From: Caulobacter sp. Root655
GTDB lineage: Bacteria; Pseudomonadota; Alphaproteobacteria; Caulobacterales; Caulobacteraceae
Assembly: GCF_001427665.1 (NCBI RefSeq)
Contig: NZ_LMHC01000024.1
Coordinates: 62,001 to 126,000 of the forward strand
Direction of reading: 5' to 3'
DNA length: 64,000 nt
This document shows positions 17,666 through 26,643 of the stretch, in pieces (the first letter of the stretch is position 1; each line of letters opens with the position of its first letter). A program made the position numbers and the translations under genes. The notes under the pieces were generated by a model. That model was given only the letters and a program-made list of their open reading frames with translations. It did no database searches and had not been told where the DNA came from.

Positions 17666-20600
17666 ACCTCTCGGCCCCGTTCATCCGCCGGCCGGTGGCG
17701 ACGGTCCTGCTGACCATCGGCCTGGCCATGGCCGGGATCGCGGCCTTCTTCGTGCTGCCGATCTCGCCCCTGCCGCAGGTCGACTATCCGACCATCTCGG
17801 TCTCGGCCAACCTGTCGGGGGCCAGCCCCGACACCATGGCCTCCAGCGTCGCCACCCCGCTGGAGCGGCGACTGGGGGTGATCCCCGGCGTCACCGAGAT
17901 GACCTCGCAGAGCAATACCGGCTCGGCCCGGGTGACCCTGCAGTTCGACCTCAACCGCAATATCGACGGCGCGGCCCGCGAAGTGCAGGCGGCGATCAAC
18001 GCGGCGCGCGGCGATCTGCCCGCCACGCTGCGCAGCAACCCCACCTACCGCAAGCAGAACCCCTCCGACGCGCCCGTCATCATCCTGGCCCTGACCAGCG
18101 ACACCAAGACCCCGGGCCAGATCTACGACGCGGTCTCCAACATCGTCTCCCAGCGCCTGGCCCAGGTGACGGGCGTCGGCGACGTCGAGATCGGCGGCGG
18201 CTCGCTGCCGGCCGTGCGGGTGTCGGTCAACCCGTTCCTGCTCAACAAGTACGGCGTCGCCCTGGAAGACGTCCGCGCCGCCGTCCAGGCCGCCAACGCC
18301 AACCGCCCAAAGGGCGCGGTCGAGGGCGATGGCCAGCGGTTCCAGGTCTATACCAGCAGCGGCGGGCGCAAGGCCGCCGACTATGCCGGCCTGGTCGTGG
18401 CCTGGCGCGGCGACGCCGGGGTCAAGCTCTCGGACGTGGCCAGCGTCACCGACAGCGTCGCCGACACCCGCACTCTGGGCCTGTTCAACGGCAAGCCGGC
18501 CATCATCATCCTGGTCACCCGCCAGCCGGGGGCCAACATCATCCAGACGGTGGACAGCGTCCGCCAGGTGCTGCCCGAGCTGCGCGCCCAGCTGCCGGCC
18601 GACGTCAGCATCCAGGTGGCCAGCGACAGCACCAACTCGATCCGCGCCTCGCTGCACGAGATCGAGGTCACCCTGCTGATCTCAATCGTGCTGGTCGTCC
18701 TGGTGGTCAGCGCCTTCCTGCGCGGCGCCCGGGCCACCTTCATCCCGGCGGCGGCGACCATCGTCTCGCTGCTGGGCACATTCGGGGTGATGTACCTGCT
18801 GGGCTTCTCGCTCAACAACCTCAGCCTGATGGCCATCACCGTGGCGACCGGCTTCGTCGTCGACGACGCCATCGTCGTGCTGGAGAACACCCAGCGCCAC
18901 ATCGAGAACGGCATGGAACGCTTCGCCGCTGCCACCCTGGGGGCCAAGGAGGTCGGCTTCACGGTGCTGTCGATCAGCATCTCGCTGGTGGCGGTGTTCA
19001 TCCCGTTGCTGTTCATGGGCGGCCAGGTCGGGCGGCTGTTCCGCGAGTTCGCCGTCACCCTGTCGGCGGCGGTGCTGATCTCGCTGGTCATCTCGCTGAC
19101 CACCACGCCGATGATGTGCGCCTACCTGCTGCGGCCGCGCCCCGAAGGCCAGAAGGAGGGCCGGATCGGCCGCTGGTTCGAGGCCGGCTTCAACCGCGTG
19201 CACAGGACCTACGAACACAGCCTCGACTGGGCCCTGGCCGCCAAGCCGGTGGTGCTGCTGATCCTGGTGGTGGTGCTGGGCCTGACCGCCTGGCTCTATA
19301 TCGCCGTGCCCAAGGGCTTCTTCCCGCAGCAGGACAGCGGCCAGATCCAGGCCGGGCTGCGCGCCGACCAGAGCGTGTCGTTCCAGGCCATGCAGCTGAA
19401 ACTGCGGCAGGTGGTCGAGATCATCCGCAAGGACCCGGCGGTCGACACCGTGGTCGGCTTCACCGGCGGGGCCCGGGCCGGCGGCGGCTTCATGTTCGTC
19501 AACCTCAAGCCGTTGGGCGATGGGGCCGACGAGCGCAAGGAGAAGGGCTCCGCGGTCATCAACCGCCTGCGGCCCAAGCTGCAGCAGGTGACCGGCATCA
19601 GCGTCTTCCTCAACCCCGTGCAGGACGTGCGGATGGGCGGCCGGCAGGCCAACTCGACCTACCAGTACACCCTGACCAGCGACAGCAGCGCCGCCCTCAA
19701 GCAGTGGGCTCCCAAGCTGGCCGAGGCGATGAAAGAGCACAGCGACGTGATGACCGACGTCGATTCCGACCAGTCGGAGAACGGCGTCGAGACCTACATC
19801 ACCATCGACCGCGACAGCGCCTCGCGGATGGGCGTCACCCCGCGCGCCATCGACAACGCCCTCTACGACGCCTTCGGCCAGCGCCAGGTGGCGACCATCT
19901 ACGAAGACATCAATCAGTACAGCGTGATCCTGGAATGGCAGAAGGCCTTCGCCCAGGGTCCCGAGGCCCTGAACGACGTCTATGTGCCCACCACTTCCGG
20001 TGGGGGGGCGGCCGCGACGACCGGCGGAACCACCAGCAGCGGCGCGGCGGTCAACCCGTCGCTGCGCGACCCCTCGACCGGCTCGGCCCTCAACACGACG
20101 GTGACGCCGATGACGCCGCTGATGGCGATCGCCAGCGTCGCCCAGGCCGCCACCCCGACCTCGATCAACCACCAGAACGGCGAGCTGGCCACCACCGTGT
20201 CGTTCAACCTGGCCGACGGCAAGTCGCTGAGCGACGCCCAGGCCGCCATCAAGCAGGCCGAGGCCGACATCGGCCTGCCGACCAGCGTGCGCGGCGGGTT
20301 CCAGGGCAGCGCCCGCAGCTACAACGAGCAGATGAAGCAGCAGCCGCTGCTGATCGCCGCCGCCGTCATCGCCATCTACATCGTGCTGGGCATGCTCTAC
20401 GAGAGCTACGTCCACCCGCTGACCGTGCTGTCCACCCTGCCCGCCGCCGGGGTCGGGGCGGTGCTGGCCCTGCTGGTCTTCAAGATGGAGTTCTCGATCA
20501 TCGCCCTGATCGGGGTGTTCCTGCTGCTGGGCATCGTCAAGAAGAACGCCATCCTGATCATCGACTTCGCCCTGGAGGCCCAGCGCTCGCGCGGGCTGAC

Positions 20601-20895
20601 GGCGATCGAGGCGGTGCGCGAGGCCAGTCTGCTGCGCTTCCGGCCGATCCTGATGACCACCCTGGCCGCCGCCCTGGGCGCCCTGCCCCTGGCCATCGGC
20701 TTTGGCGAAGGCGCCGAGCTGCGCCGGCCGCTGGGCATCACCATCATCGGCGGGCTGATCGCCAGCCAGCTGCTGACCCTGATCACCACGCCGGTCGTCT
20801 ACGTCTATCTCGACCGCCTGCGGGGCAAGCCGCGCGACGAGCGCTACCTGACCCACAATCCCACCGCGCCCCCGAACGCGCCGGAGCCCGCCTGA
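17662..20895 (+). CDS. RND efflux permease, MdtC-like
   Basis: 1,077 residues from GTG 17662, translationally coupled to the preceding permease (GTGA overlap). It carries NLSAPFIRRPVATVLLTIG, the TM4 aspartate pair (ATGFVVDDAIVVLENTQRH) and the C-terminal GIVKKNAILIIDFALEAQR block. A Gly/Thr/Ser-rich stretch of roughly 40 residues lies in the second periplasmic domain (translated from about 19,985-20,115; begins TTSGGGAAATTGGTTSS) and lengthens the protein relative to MdtC. It is the partner subunit of the MdtB-like permease in a proton-driven multidrug pump. The drug range cannot be predicted. Confidence 0.93.
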   Translation: MNLSAPFIRRPVATVLLTIGLAMAGIAAFFVLPISPLPQVDYPTISVSANLSGASPDTMASSVATPLERRLGVIPGVTEMTSQSNTGSARVTLQFDLNRNIDGAAREVQAAINAARGDLPATLRSNPTYRKQNPSDAPVIILALTSDTKTPGQIYDAVSNIVSQRLAQVTGVGDVEIGGGSLPAVRVSVNPFLLNKYGVALEDVRAAVQAANANRPKGAVEGDGQRFQVYTSSGGRKAADYAGLVVAWRGDAGVKLSDVASVTDSVADTRTLGLFNGKPAIIILVTRQPGANIIQTVDSVRQVLPELRAQLPADVSIQVASDSTNSIRASLHEIEVTLLISIVLVVLVVSAFLRGARATFIPAAATIVSLLGTFGVMYLLGFSLNNLSLMAITVATGFVVDDAIVVLENTQRHIENGMERFAAATLGAKEVGFTVLSISISLVAVFIPLLFMGGQVGRLFREFAVTLSAAVLISLVISLTTTPMMCAYLLRPRPEGQKEGRIGRWFEAGFNRVHRTYEHSLDWALAAKPVVLLILVVVLGLTAWLYIAVPKGFFPQQDSGQIQAGLRADQSVSFQAMQLKLRQVVEIIRKDPAVDTVVGFTGGARAGGGFMFVNLKPLGDGADERKEKGSAVINRLRPKLQQVTGISVFLNPVQDVRMGGRQANSTYQYTLTSDSSAALKQWAPKLAEAMKEHSDVMTDVDSDQSENGVETYITIDRDSASRMGVTPRAIDNALYDAFGQRQVATIYEDINQYSVILEWQKAFAQGPEALNDVYVPTTSGGGAAATTGGTTSSGAAVNPSLRDPSTGSALNTTVTPMTPLMAIASVAQAATPTSINHQNGELATTVSFNLADGKSLSDAQAAIKQAEADIGLPTSVRGGFQGSARSYNEQMKQQPLLIAAAVIAIYIVLGMLYESYVHPLTVLSTLPAAGVGAVLALLVFKMEFSIIALIGVFLLLGIVKKNAILIIDFALEAQRSRGLTAIEAVREASLLRFRPILMTTLAAALGALPLAIGFGEGAELRRPLGITIIGGLIASQLLTLITTPVVYVYLDRLRGKPRDERYLTHNPTAPPNAPEPA

Positions 20896-22319
20896 TGTCC
20901 GTTCAACGCCTGGCCTGCGCCGTCTCCGCCCTCGCCCTGCTGTCGGCCTGCACGGTGGGCCCGGCCTATCAAAAGCCGGCCCTCGCCACGCCGACACCGC
21001 TACCCGCCACCTTCAAGGCGCTGGACGGCTGGAAGCCGGCGACGCCCGGTGACCTGCTGGATCGCGGCGACTGGTGGACCCTGCTGGGCGATCCGCGACT
21101 CGACGCCCTGATCGCCCGGGTCAACGTCTCCAACCAGACCATCGCCGCCGCCGAGGCCAACTATCGCCAGGCCCGGGCCCTGGTGCGCGAGCAGCGGGCC
21201 AGCCTGTTCCCGACCCTCGACTTGACCGGTTCGGCGACCAGGAGCGGCGGTTCGGGCTCGACCAGTTCGGGGACCAGCGGCTCCAGCAGCGGCCAACGCT
21301 ACCAGGCCGGCATCGGCGCCAGTTGGGAGCCGGACGTCTGGGGCCGCATCCGCCAGACCGTCAACGGCGCGCAGGCCTCGGCCCAGGCCAGCGCCGCCGA
21401 CCTGGCGGCCGCCAAGCTGTCGATGCAGGGCGAATTGGCGATAAGCTATCTGGGCCTGCGCCAGACCGACGCCGAGATCGCGCTCGTCTCGAAGACCGTC
21501 GAGGGCTACCAGCGTAGCCTGACCATCACCCAGAACCGCTACGCCGCCGCCATCGCGCCCAAGTCCGACGTGCTGCAGGCCCAGACCCAGCTGGCCAACG
21601 CCCAGGCCGACCTGGCCAGCCTGGAACAGACCCGGGCGACCTACGAAAACGCCATCGCCGTGCTGGTGGGCGAACCGGCCAGCGCCTTCAAGGTCACCGC
21701 CGACCCGAACTGGGCCGCCCAACTGCCGGAGATCCCGGCCGGCGTGCCCTCCACCCTGCTGGAGCGCCGCCCCGACATCGCCGCCGCCGAGCGCCGGGTG
21801 GCCGCCGCCAACGCCGACATCGGCGTGGCCCGCGCCGCCTTCTTCCCCACCCTGTCGCTGACCGGCTCGGGCGCCAGCGGCGCCAGCCGCCTGGGCGACC
21901 TGTTCTCGGCCTCGGCCAACACCTGGTCGCTGGGCCTGTCAGCGGCCCAGACCCTGTTCGACGCCGGGGCCCGCAAGGCCCGGGTGGAGCAGGCCCGCGC
22001 GTCCTACGACGCCTCGGTCGCCGACTACCGGCAGACCGTGCTGACCGCCTTCGAGGACGTCGAGAACCAGTTGACCGGCGTCCGCGTGCTGGAACGCCGC
22101 TACGGCCTGCTGCAGACCTCGTCCAGCGCCGCCGACCAGACCGAGCAGATGCTGCTCAACCAGTATCGCGCCGGCCAGGTGGCCTATACCGACGTGGTGA
22201 CCGCCCAGGCCTCGGCCCTGTCGGCCCGGCGCGCGCTGCTGACGGCGGCGGTGGCCCGCCAGACCACGGCGGTGGCCCTGATCCAGGCCCTGGGCGGCGG
22301 CTGGACCGCGCCGGGCTGA
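20895..22319 (+). CDS. Outer-membrane efflux lipoprotein, NodT/OprM family
   Basis: 474 residues. The start ATG at 20895 shares a base with the permease stop (TGATG). A lipoprotein signal ends in the lipobox LLSAC, so Cys19 or thereabouts is lipidated. Two OEP repeats follow with the family blocks WWTLLGDPRLDALI, GASWEPDVWGRIRQTV, LLERRPDIAAAERRVAAANA and FPTLSLTGS. Trimers form the outer-membrane tunnel that completes the pump encoded by the three preceding genes. The operon adaptor-permease-permease-channel is thus self-contained. Confidence 0.93.
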   Translation: MSVQRLACAVSALALLSACTVGPAYQKPALATPTPLPATFKALDGWKPATPGDLLDRGDWWTLLGDPRLDALIARVNVSNQTIAAAEANYRQARALVREQRASLFPTLDLTGSATRSGGSGSTSSGTSGSSSGQRYQAGIGASWEPDVWGRIRQTVNGAQASAQASAADLAAAKLSMQGELAISYLGLRQTDAEIALVSKTVEGYQRSLTITQNRYAAAIAPKSDVLQAQTQLANAQADLASLEQTRATYENAIAVLVGEPASAFKVTADPNWAAQLPEIPAGVPSTLLERRPDIAAAERRVAAANADIGVARAAFFPTLSLTGSGASGASRLGDLFSASANTWSLGLSAAQTLFDAGARKARVEQARASYDASVADYRQTVLTAFEDVENQLTGVRVLERRYGLLQTSSSAADQTEQMLLNQYRAGQVAYTDVVTAQASALSARRALLTAAVARQTTAVALIQALGGGWTAPG

Positions 22320-22329
22320 GGCCCGCCGG

Positions 22330-23007
22330 TCAGGCCATCAGCGTCATCAGCTCGCGGGCCACGCCCGGCGCCGAGGCGGTGTTCTGGCCGGTCACCAGCA
22401 AGCCGTCGCGGACCAAGTGCGACCGCCCTTCCGGCCCACAGCGGTAGTCCGCTCCCAGCCCCCGCAAGACCTGTTCCGCCGACCAGGCCGGCGCGGGCGC
22501 GGCGCCAGTCCCCCATCCTTCCCGATCGGACAGGGCGGTCAGCCGCCGGCCGGCGACGAAGGGCGCGCCGTCCGGCCGCCTCAGCCCCGCCAGAACGGCG
22601 GGGGCATGGCCGATAAAGCCCATGGGTCTTCCGGCTCGTGCGAAGGCCTCGATCAGCCCCTGCGAAACGGGGTCGGCGGGCAGGTCGAACAGCGCGCCCA
22701 GGCCACCAGGATAGAGCACCGCCGCGAAGTCCTCCGGCGCCACCTGCGACAGCTTCAGTGTGTCGGCCAGCAGGTCACGGGCGGCATTGTCGCTCCGGAA
22801 CCGCGCCGCCAGGACCGGATCGGCTTCCCGCTGGTCCATGCCCGGGTCCAGCGGCGGGGGGCCGCCGCGTGGCGAGGCCAGAGCCACGTCGATCCCGGCC
22901 GTCACGAAGAGATAGTAGGGGCTCAGGAACTGGTCGAAACTCAGCCCGCATCCTCCCCCGCCGTCCGGCGGGCGTCCGTGGGACGTGAGCACCATCAGCA
23001 CATCCAC
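22330..23007 (-). CDS. DJ-1/PfpI (Hsp31-like) family protein lacking the nucleophilic cysteine
   Basis: 225 residues from GTG 23007, chosen because AAAGGA lies 10 bases upstream and the protein then starts DVLMVLTSH like its relatives. Family blocks are visible: SPYYLFVTAGIDVALASP, PPLDPGMD, DFAAVLYPGG and a C-terminal LVTGQNTASAP. In active members the nucleophile elbow reads CHAPA or CHGPA; here it is FIGHAPAVL, with glycine at residue 133 where the cysteine should be. Glyoxalase III or deglycase chemistry is therefore unlikely, and a chaperone, binding or degenerate role is possible. It is convergent with the efflux operon. Confidence 0.85.
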   Translation of the reverse strand: MDVLMVLTSHGRPPDGGGGCGLSFDQFLSPYYLFVTAGIDVALASPRGGPPPLDPGMDQREADPVLAARFRSDNAARDLLADTLKLSQVAPEDFAAVLYPGGLGALFDLPADPVSQGLIEAFARAGRPMGFIGHAPAVLAGLRRPDGAPFVAGRRLTALSDREGWGTGAAPAPAWSAEQVLRGLGADYRCGPEGRSHLVRDGLLVTGQNTASAPGVARELMTLMA

Positions 23008-23446
23008 GACCAGGCATTCCTTTCGCGCCAACGCCGGATGCTGCGCCCTTCGACGGGGTCGGCGCTTGAACGTTCCGCCTCCCCGCCGAGACCAAACATC
23101 CAATCGCCGAGGCCAGCGGGAAGCCCCGTTCTCCGGTCGCGCCTCGGGGCGACGACGGCGCCCGCCTCGCCCACGCCGGCCGTTCTGGAGCTCGATTCCA
23201 CCGAATCCGCCGCGCCGCTCACCAGCCGATCGACGGTCCGCCCGGTCGCCAGGGTCTCGTCGATCGCCCCCGCTCGTTGTCAACCACTCCGGTAAGGGCT
23301 TGATAAAGCCTGATTTTTCCGCGAGGAAGCGTGCGCCAGCGTCTCTAGGACCCGCGCATTAACCCTTGTTTCCATCATAGGGTGACAAAGCGCGTTTCCC
23401 CCGGCAGGCTTGGCTCTCTTTTGATTCCCAGCAGATGAGCTGACTT
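23008..23446 (+). promoter_or_regulatory. Intergenic region upstream of HU
   Basis: 439 bp without a supported gene. The left two thirds are GC-rich and featureless apart from GANTC sites at 23194 and 23203. The right third (from about 23280) is AT-richer and should hold the HU promoter. Another GANTC (CcrM-type methylation) site at 23423-23427 lies 20 bp before the HU start codon. Specific promoter hexamers are not clear. Confidence 0.4.
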
Positions 23447-23725
23447 ATGAACGTTTCGGATCTGGTCGACGCCGCCGTGGCCGCCGACGACAAGCTGACC
23501 AAGGCCCAAGCCAAGGCCATCATCGACGGCGTCTTCAAGTCGTTGACCGACGCCGCCGTGAAGGGCGAAGAAGCCTCGATCCCGGGCTTCGGCAAGTTCA
23601 AGGTGCAGGCCAAGCCGGCCCGCACCGGCCGCAACCCTTCGACGGGCGCCGCCATCGAAATCGCCGCCAGCAAGAAGGTCGCCTTCACGCCGGCCAAGCA
23701 GCTGAAGGACGCCGTCAACGGCTAA
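23447..23725 (+). CDS. HU-family DNA-binding protein
   Basis: 92 residues, the standard HU/IHF size. The helical dimerisation part (residues 1-45, ITKAQ-like TKAQAKAIIDGVFKSLTDA) is followed by the signature IPGFGKFKVQAKPARTGRNP, which includes the beta arm with its conserved proline, and ends SKKVAFTPAKQLKDAVNG. It compacts and bends chromosomal DNA as a homodimer. It is monocistronic and followed by a strong hairpin. Confidence 0.95.
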   Translation: MNVSDLVDAAVAADDKLTKAQAKAIIDGVFKSLTDAAVKGEEASIPGFGKFKVQAKPARTGRNPSTGAAIEIAASKKVAFTPAKQLKDAVNG

Positions 23726-23733
23726 TCCACGGC

Positions 23734-23772
23734 GAGCGGTCGGCCTCCGTCCTGGACGGGAGCCGACCGCTC
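23734..23772 (+). terminator. Terminator hairpin after HU
   Basis: Perfect 11-bp stem (GAGCGGTCGGC / GCCGACCGCTC) whose loop contains a second nested hairpin (CCGTCC / GGACGG), nine bases after the HU stop. No T-run follows. It could also serve the converging LytTR regulator gene. Confidence 0.75.
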
Positions 23773-23874
23773 ATCCTGGCCGCCTTGGCCGGCCAGACGA
23801 TATTCCGGGCCAGCGATCACGCGCCCGACGAAGGGGTTTGCCCCTCCCCCTCCTCTTCCCATGACTTCGACGGT

Positions 23875-24693
23875 TCAGGCGCGGTTTGACGTTCGGCGAA
23901 ACAGCTGACGCACGGCGGCGGCATGGCTGCGGCCGATCGGCGGACGCGCTCCGGTCGACAGCACCGCGGTCAGCCCCCCGCCCGGACGCGGCGCCAACTG
24001 GGCCACCCGGTCGCGCTGCACCACGGCCGAACGGTGGATGCGCACGAAGCAGGCCGGATCCAGGCGCTCGATCAGGCTGCGGATCGAGTCCCGCACCAGA
24101 TAGCTGCGCTCGCCGACATGCAGGCGGACATAGTCGCGCTCGGCCTCGATCCAGTCGAGGTCGCGCACCAGAAGCCGCTGGGCCCCGCCGCGGTTGTCGA
24201 TCCACAGCTCGGTCTCGAAGCCGCCGCCCACCGCCTCCGGATGCTCGGCCCGCAGGTCCTGGACGATGGCCCGCAGTTCGCCGATCCGCTGCTCGGCGTC
24301 CCGAGCCCGGACCTGGGCGCGGGCTCGGGCCAGGGCCTCGGCCACGCGCGGGGCGTCGAACGGCTTGAGCAGATAGTCCACCGCCGCCAGGTCGAAGGCC
24401 TGGATGGCGTAGCGGTCGAAGGCGGTGGCGAAGATCACCACCGGCCCCTCCCGTGGCCCGTTTGGCGGCCCGGCCAAGGCGCGGGCCACGCTGACCCCGT
24501 CGAGGCCCGGCATCTTGATGTCGATGATCACCACCTCGGCGGCGGTCTCGCGCGCCCGGGCCAGGGCCTGGTCGCCGTCGGTGGCCGTGGCGACGATCCG
24601 CACGTCCTCGACCTCGGAGACCAGCCGTTGCAGCCGGCGCAAGGCCAGGGGCTCGTCGTCGGCCAGCAGGACGGTGAGGGCCGGCGGCGTCAT
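23875..24693 (-). CDS. LytTR-family response regulator
   Basis: 272 residues. The receiver domain covers residues 1-125 with acidic pocket DDE near the N-terminus, phospho-acceptor Asp in IIDIKMPGLDG, Thr/Ser switch in FATAFD and the conserved Lys in LLKPFDAPR. A linker with a short coiled coil (RDAEQRIGELRAIVQDLR) leads to the C-terminal LytTR DNA-binding domain (DLDWIEAERDYVRLHVG, SLIERLDPACFVRIHRSAVV). Its start overlaps the stop of the sensor kinase by 4 bp (ATGA), so the two form a two-component system. Target genes are unknown. Confidence 0.93.
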   Translation of the reverse strand: MTPPALTVLLADDEPLALRRLQRLVSEVEDVRIVATATDGDQALARARETAAEVVIIDIKMPGLDGVSVARALAGPPNGPREGPVVIFATAFDRYAIQAFDLAAVDYLLKPFDAPRVAEALARARAQVRARDAEQRIGELRAIVQDLRAEHPEAVGGGFETELWIDNRGGAQRLLVRDLDWIEAERDYVRLHVGERSYLVRDSIRSLIERLDPACFVRIHRSAVVQRDRVAQLAPRPGGGLTAVLSTGARPPIGRSHAAAVRQLFRRTSNRA

Positions 24694-25748
24694 GCGCGCT
24701 CCAGGGGCAGATCCAGGCGCACCTGGAAACCGCGCGGCTCGCGCACGCCGCAGGTCAGGGTCGCCCGCTCGCCATAGTGGGTCTCCAGGCGGCGGCGGAC
24801 GTTCTCCAGTCCGACGCCCAGGCCCGGCGGCGCGCCGGCGCCCGAGGCCCCGTCGTCGCTGACCGTGATCGACATCATGCCCCCCGCCTGGGCGGCGGCC
24901 ACCACCTCGATGGTCATCGGCTCGCGGGTGCGCGACAGGCCATGCTTGACGGCGTTCTCGATGACCGGCTGCAGGATCAGATTGGGCGCCAGGGCGTCGG
25001 CCAGGTCGGCCGGGATACGCTCGACATAGGACAGGCGGTCGCCGAAGCGGATCTGCTCGATGGCCACGTACTGGCGCTCGCCGTCCAGTTCCTCGGCCAG
25101 GGTGACCATCTCGCGCACGTCGCGCTCCAGCGAGCGGCGCAGGAAGCCCGACAGGCCCAGGATCATCTGCTCGGCGCGATCGTTCTGGCGCTCCATGACC
25201 AGGGTCGCCAGGGCATTGAGGGTGTTGAACAGGAAGTGCGGGCTGATCTGGTAGCGCAGCATGCGGTTCTGGGTCTCGGTGGCCAGCACCCGCGCCGCCT
25301 CCAGCTTGAACCGGGCCTCCCGCGCCGCCAGGTCGGCGTGAACCGCCATGAAGATCGCCGCCCAGGCCCCGAAGAACCAGAACACCGTGCGGGCGATCAG
25401 CATCACCCCCCAGAACGTCGACTCCGGCCAACGCGGCAGGATCACGACATAGACCGTGTAGTCGAGCACGCCGAAGATCAGCGAGCCGACCAGCGACAGT
25501 CCCGCCGCCAGGGCCAGTCGCCAGCCGAACGGCCATGGCGTCGAGCGCAGCAGCAGCGGCCCCATGGCCAGGCACATCATCGCGCCGACCAGGCAGATGA
25601 TCCCGCGGCGGAAGGCGCCGTCCCAGAAGTGCGGCGCGCCGGCGCTCACCCAGCCCAGGGTCATGGCGGCATAGGCCAGCAGCCAGACCCCGGCCGTGGC
25701 GATCAGGATGGTCCGGGTCTGCTGTTGTGCGGCGGGCGTCGACCTCAT
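24690..25748 (-). CDS. LytS/YpdA-type sensor histidine kinase
   Basis: 352 residues from ATG 25748. About four membrane helices in the first 145 residues are followed by the His_kinase domain with phospho-acceptor block RYQISPHFLFNTLNALATL, then a HATPase_c domain (PNLILQPVIENAVKHGLSR, SDDG, LGVGLENVRRRLETHYG). It autophosphorylates on the His of SPHFLFN and passes the phosphate to the coupled LytTR regulator. There is no large extracellular sensor domain, so the signal is probably sensed in or near the membrane. Confidence 0.92.
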   Translation of the reverse strand: MRSTPAAQQQTRTILIATAGVWLLAYAAMTLGWVSAGAPHFWDGAFRRGIICLVGAMMCLAMGPLLLRSTPWPFGWRLALAAGLSLVGSLIFGVLDYTVYVVILPRWPESTFWGVMLIARTVFWFFGAWAAIFMAVHADLAAREARFKLEAARVLATETQNRMLRYQISPHFLFNTLNALATLVMERQNDRAEQMILGLSGFLRRSLERDVREMVTLAEELDGERQYVAIEQIRFGDRLSYVERIPADLADALAPNLILQPVIENAVKHGLSRTREPMTIEVVAAAQAGGMMSITVSDDGASGAGAPPGLGVGLENVRRRLETHYGERATLTCGVREPRGFQVRLDLPLERA

Positions 25749-25923
25749 GGCGCATTGTCGCTGCTGGCGCGGCGGTCGCAAAGCGTTGTTCGCAGACGCA
25801 GCGGCGTCGTTCGCAGACCCCCGCGCCGCCCGCAGCACTCCGCCGACCGTTGGTCTCCCAACGCCTGACAAGACCGCTCGCCCCGCCAAGACTGGGATTC
25901 GACGCTCACCGGAGGGAGCCCAG

Positions 25924-26199
25924 ATGACGGCCCGGCCAAAGGACATCCCGATACTGACCCTGCGCACCCAGATCACCATCGAGATTTCGGCCCAGGACTA
26001 TGTCGAGGCGGCGGAGCATCAGCGACGGGCGCAGGCCCTGTTCGCGGCCGTCCGCGCCGAATATCCCGCCGCCGCCTTCTCGTTCCACCACGTGCGCCCC
26101 AAGGGCGCCGGACGCCCCGAGGGCGAGACCCCTTCGGACGGACGGCCGCGCCACTACAAGACCCGCCCCCGCGCCCTGGCGGTCTATCATGACAGCTAA
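25924..26199 (+). CDS. Conserved-looking small protein, unknown function
   Basis: 91 residues from ATG 25924 with a good ribosome site (GGAGG about nine bases upstream). It opens with a strand-like segment (ILTLRTQITIEISA) followed by an amphipathic helix (VEAAEHQRRAQALFAAVR), and ends in a basic tail. I do not recognise a family. The stop overlaps the start of the next gene by 11 bp, so it is probably co-expressed with the winged-helix regulator. Confidence 0.6.
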   Translation: MTARPKDIPILTLRTQITIEISAQDYVEAAEHQRRAQALFAAVRAEYPAAAFSFHHVRPKGAGRPEGETPSDGRPRHYKTRPRALAVYHDS

Positions 26200-26635
26200 C
26201 GTGGTCCGCATCCGCCGCCGCGACGCGGTGCTCGGCGCCCTGGAGGCCTTCCGGCGGATCTATCCGCCCATCAGCCTGACCAGCATCCGGGCCTTCCTCT
26301 ACGTGGCCGAGAACCCGGGCATCAACGTCTCGGAACTGGCCCAGGCCTGCGGGCTGACCGACGCCGGCGCCTCGCGGGTGTCGCGCGGCCTGGCGGCGCG
26401 GGGCATCGACCGGCCGCTGCCGCCCTCGCTGGGCCTGCTGGACTGCGCGACCAGCGCCGCCGACCCGCGCGAGCGTGTCCTGCGACTCTCGGCCAGCGGT
26501 CAGGCCCTGGTCGCGCGCATCGAGCTGCTGATCGCCGCCCACACGCCCATCGTCGTGTCCAATGACCCGACCCCCGACCCTGCCCCCGGCCCGAACGTCG
26601 AGGCCGCCCCCGCCCGGTCCACGCGATCCAATTGA
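26189..26635 (+). CDS. MarR-like winged-helix regulator
   Basis: 148 residues from ATG 26189. The core (residues 20-120) has the MarR-type layout: LTSIRAFLYVAENPGINVSE, the recognition helix region LAQACGLTDAGASRVSRGLA, and a wing plus C-terminal helix (RVLRLSASGQALVARIELLI). The final 25 residues are Pro/Ala-rich and disordered-looking. It overlaps the upstream small gene by 11 bp and precedes a membrane protein by 8 bp, so the three probably form an operon. The ligand is unknown. Confidence 0.75.
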   Translation: MTANVVRIRRRDAVLGALEAFRRIYPPISLTSIRAFLYVAENPGINVSELAQACGLTDAGASRVSRGLAARGIDRPLPPSLGLLDCATSAADPRERVLRLSASGQALVARIELLIAAHTPIVVSNDPTPDPAPGPNVEAAPARSTRSN

Positions 26636-26643
26636 GGCAAGCC

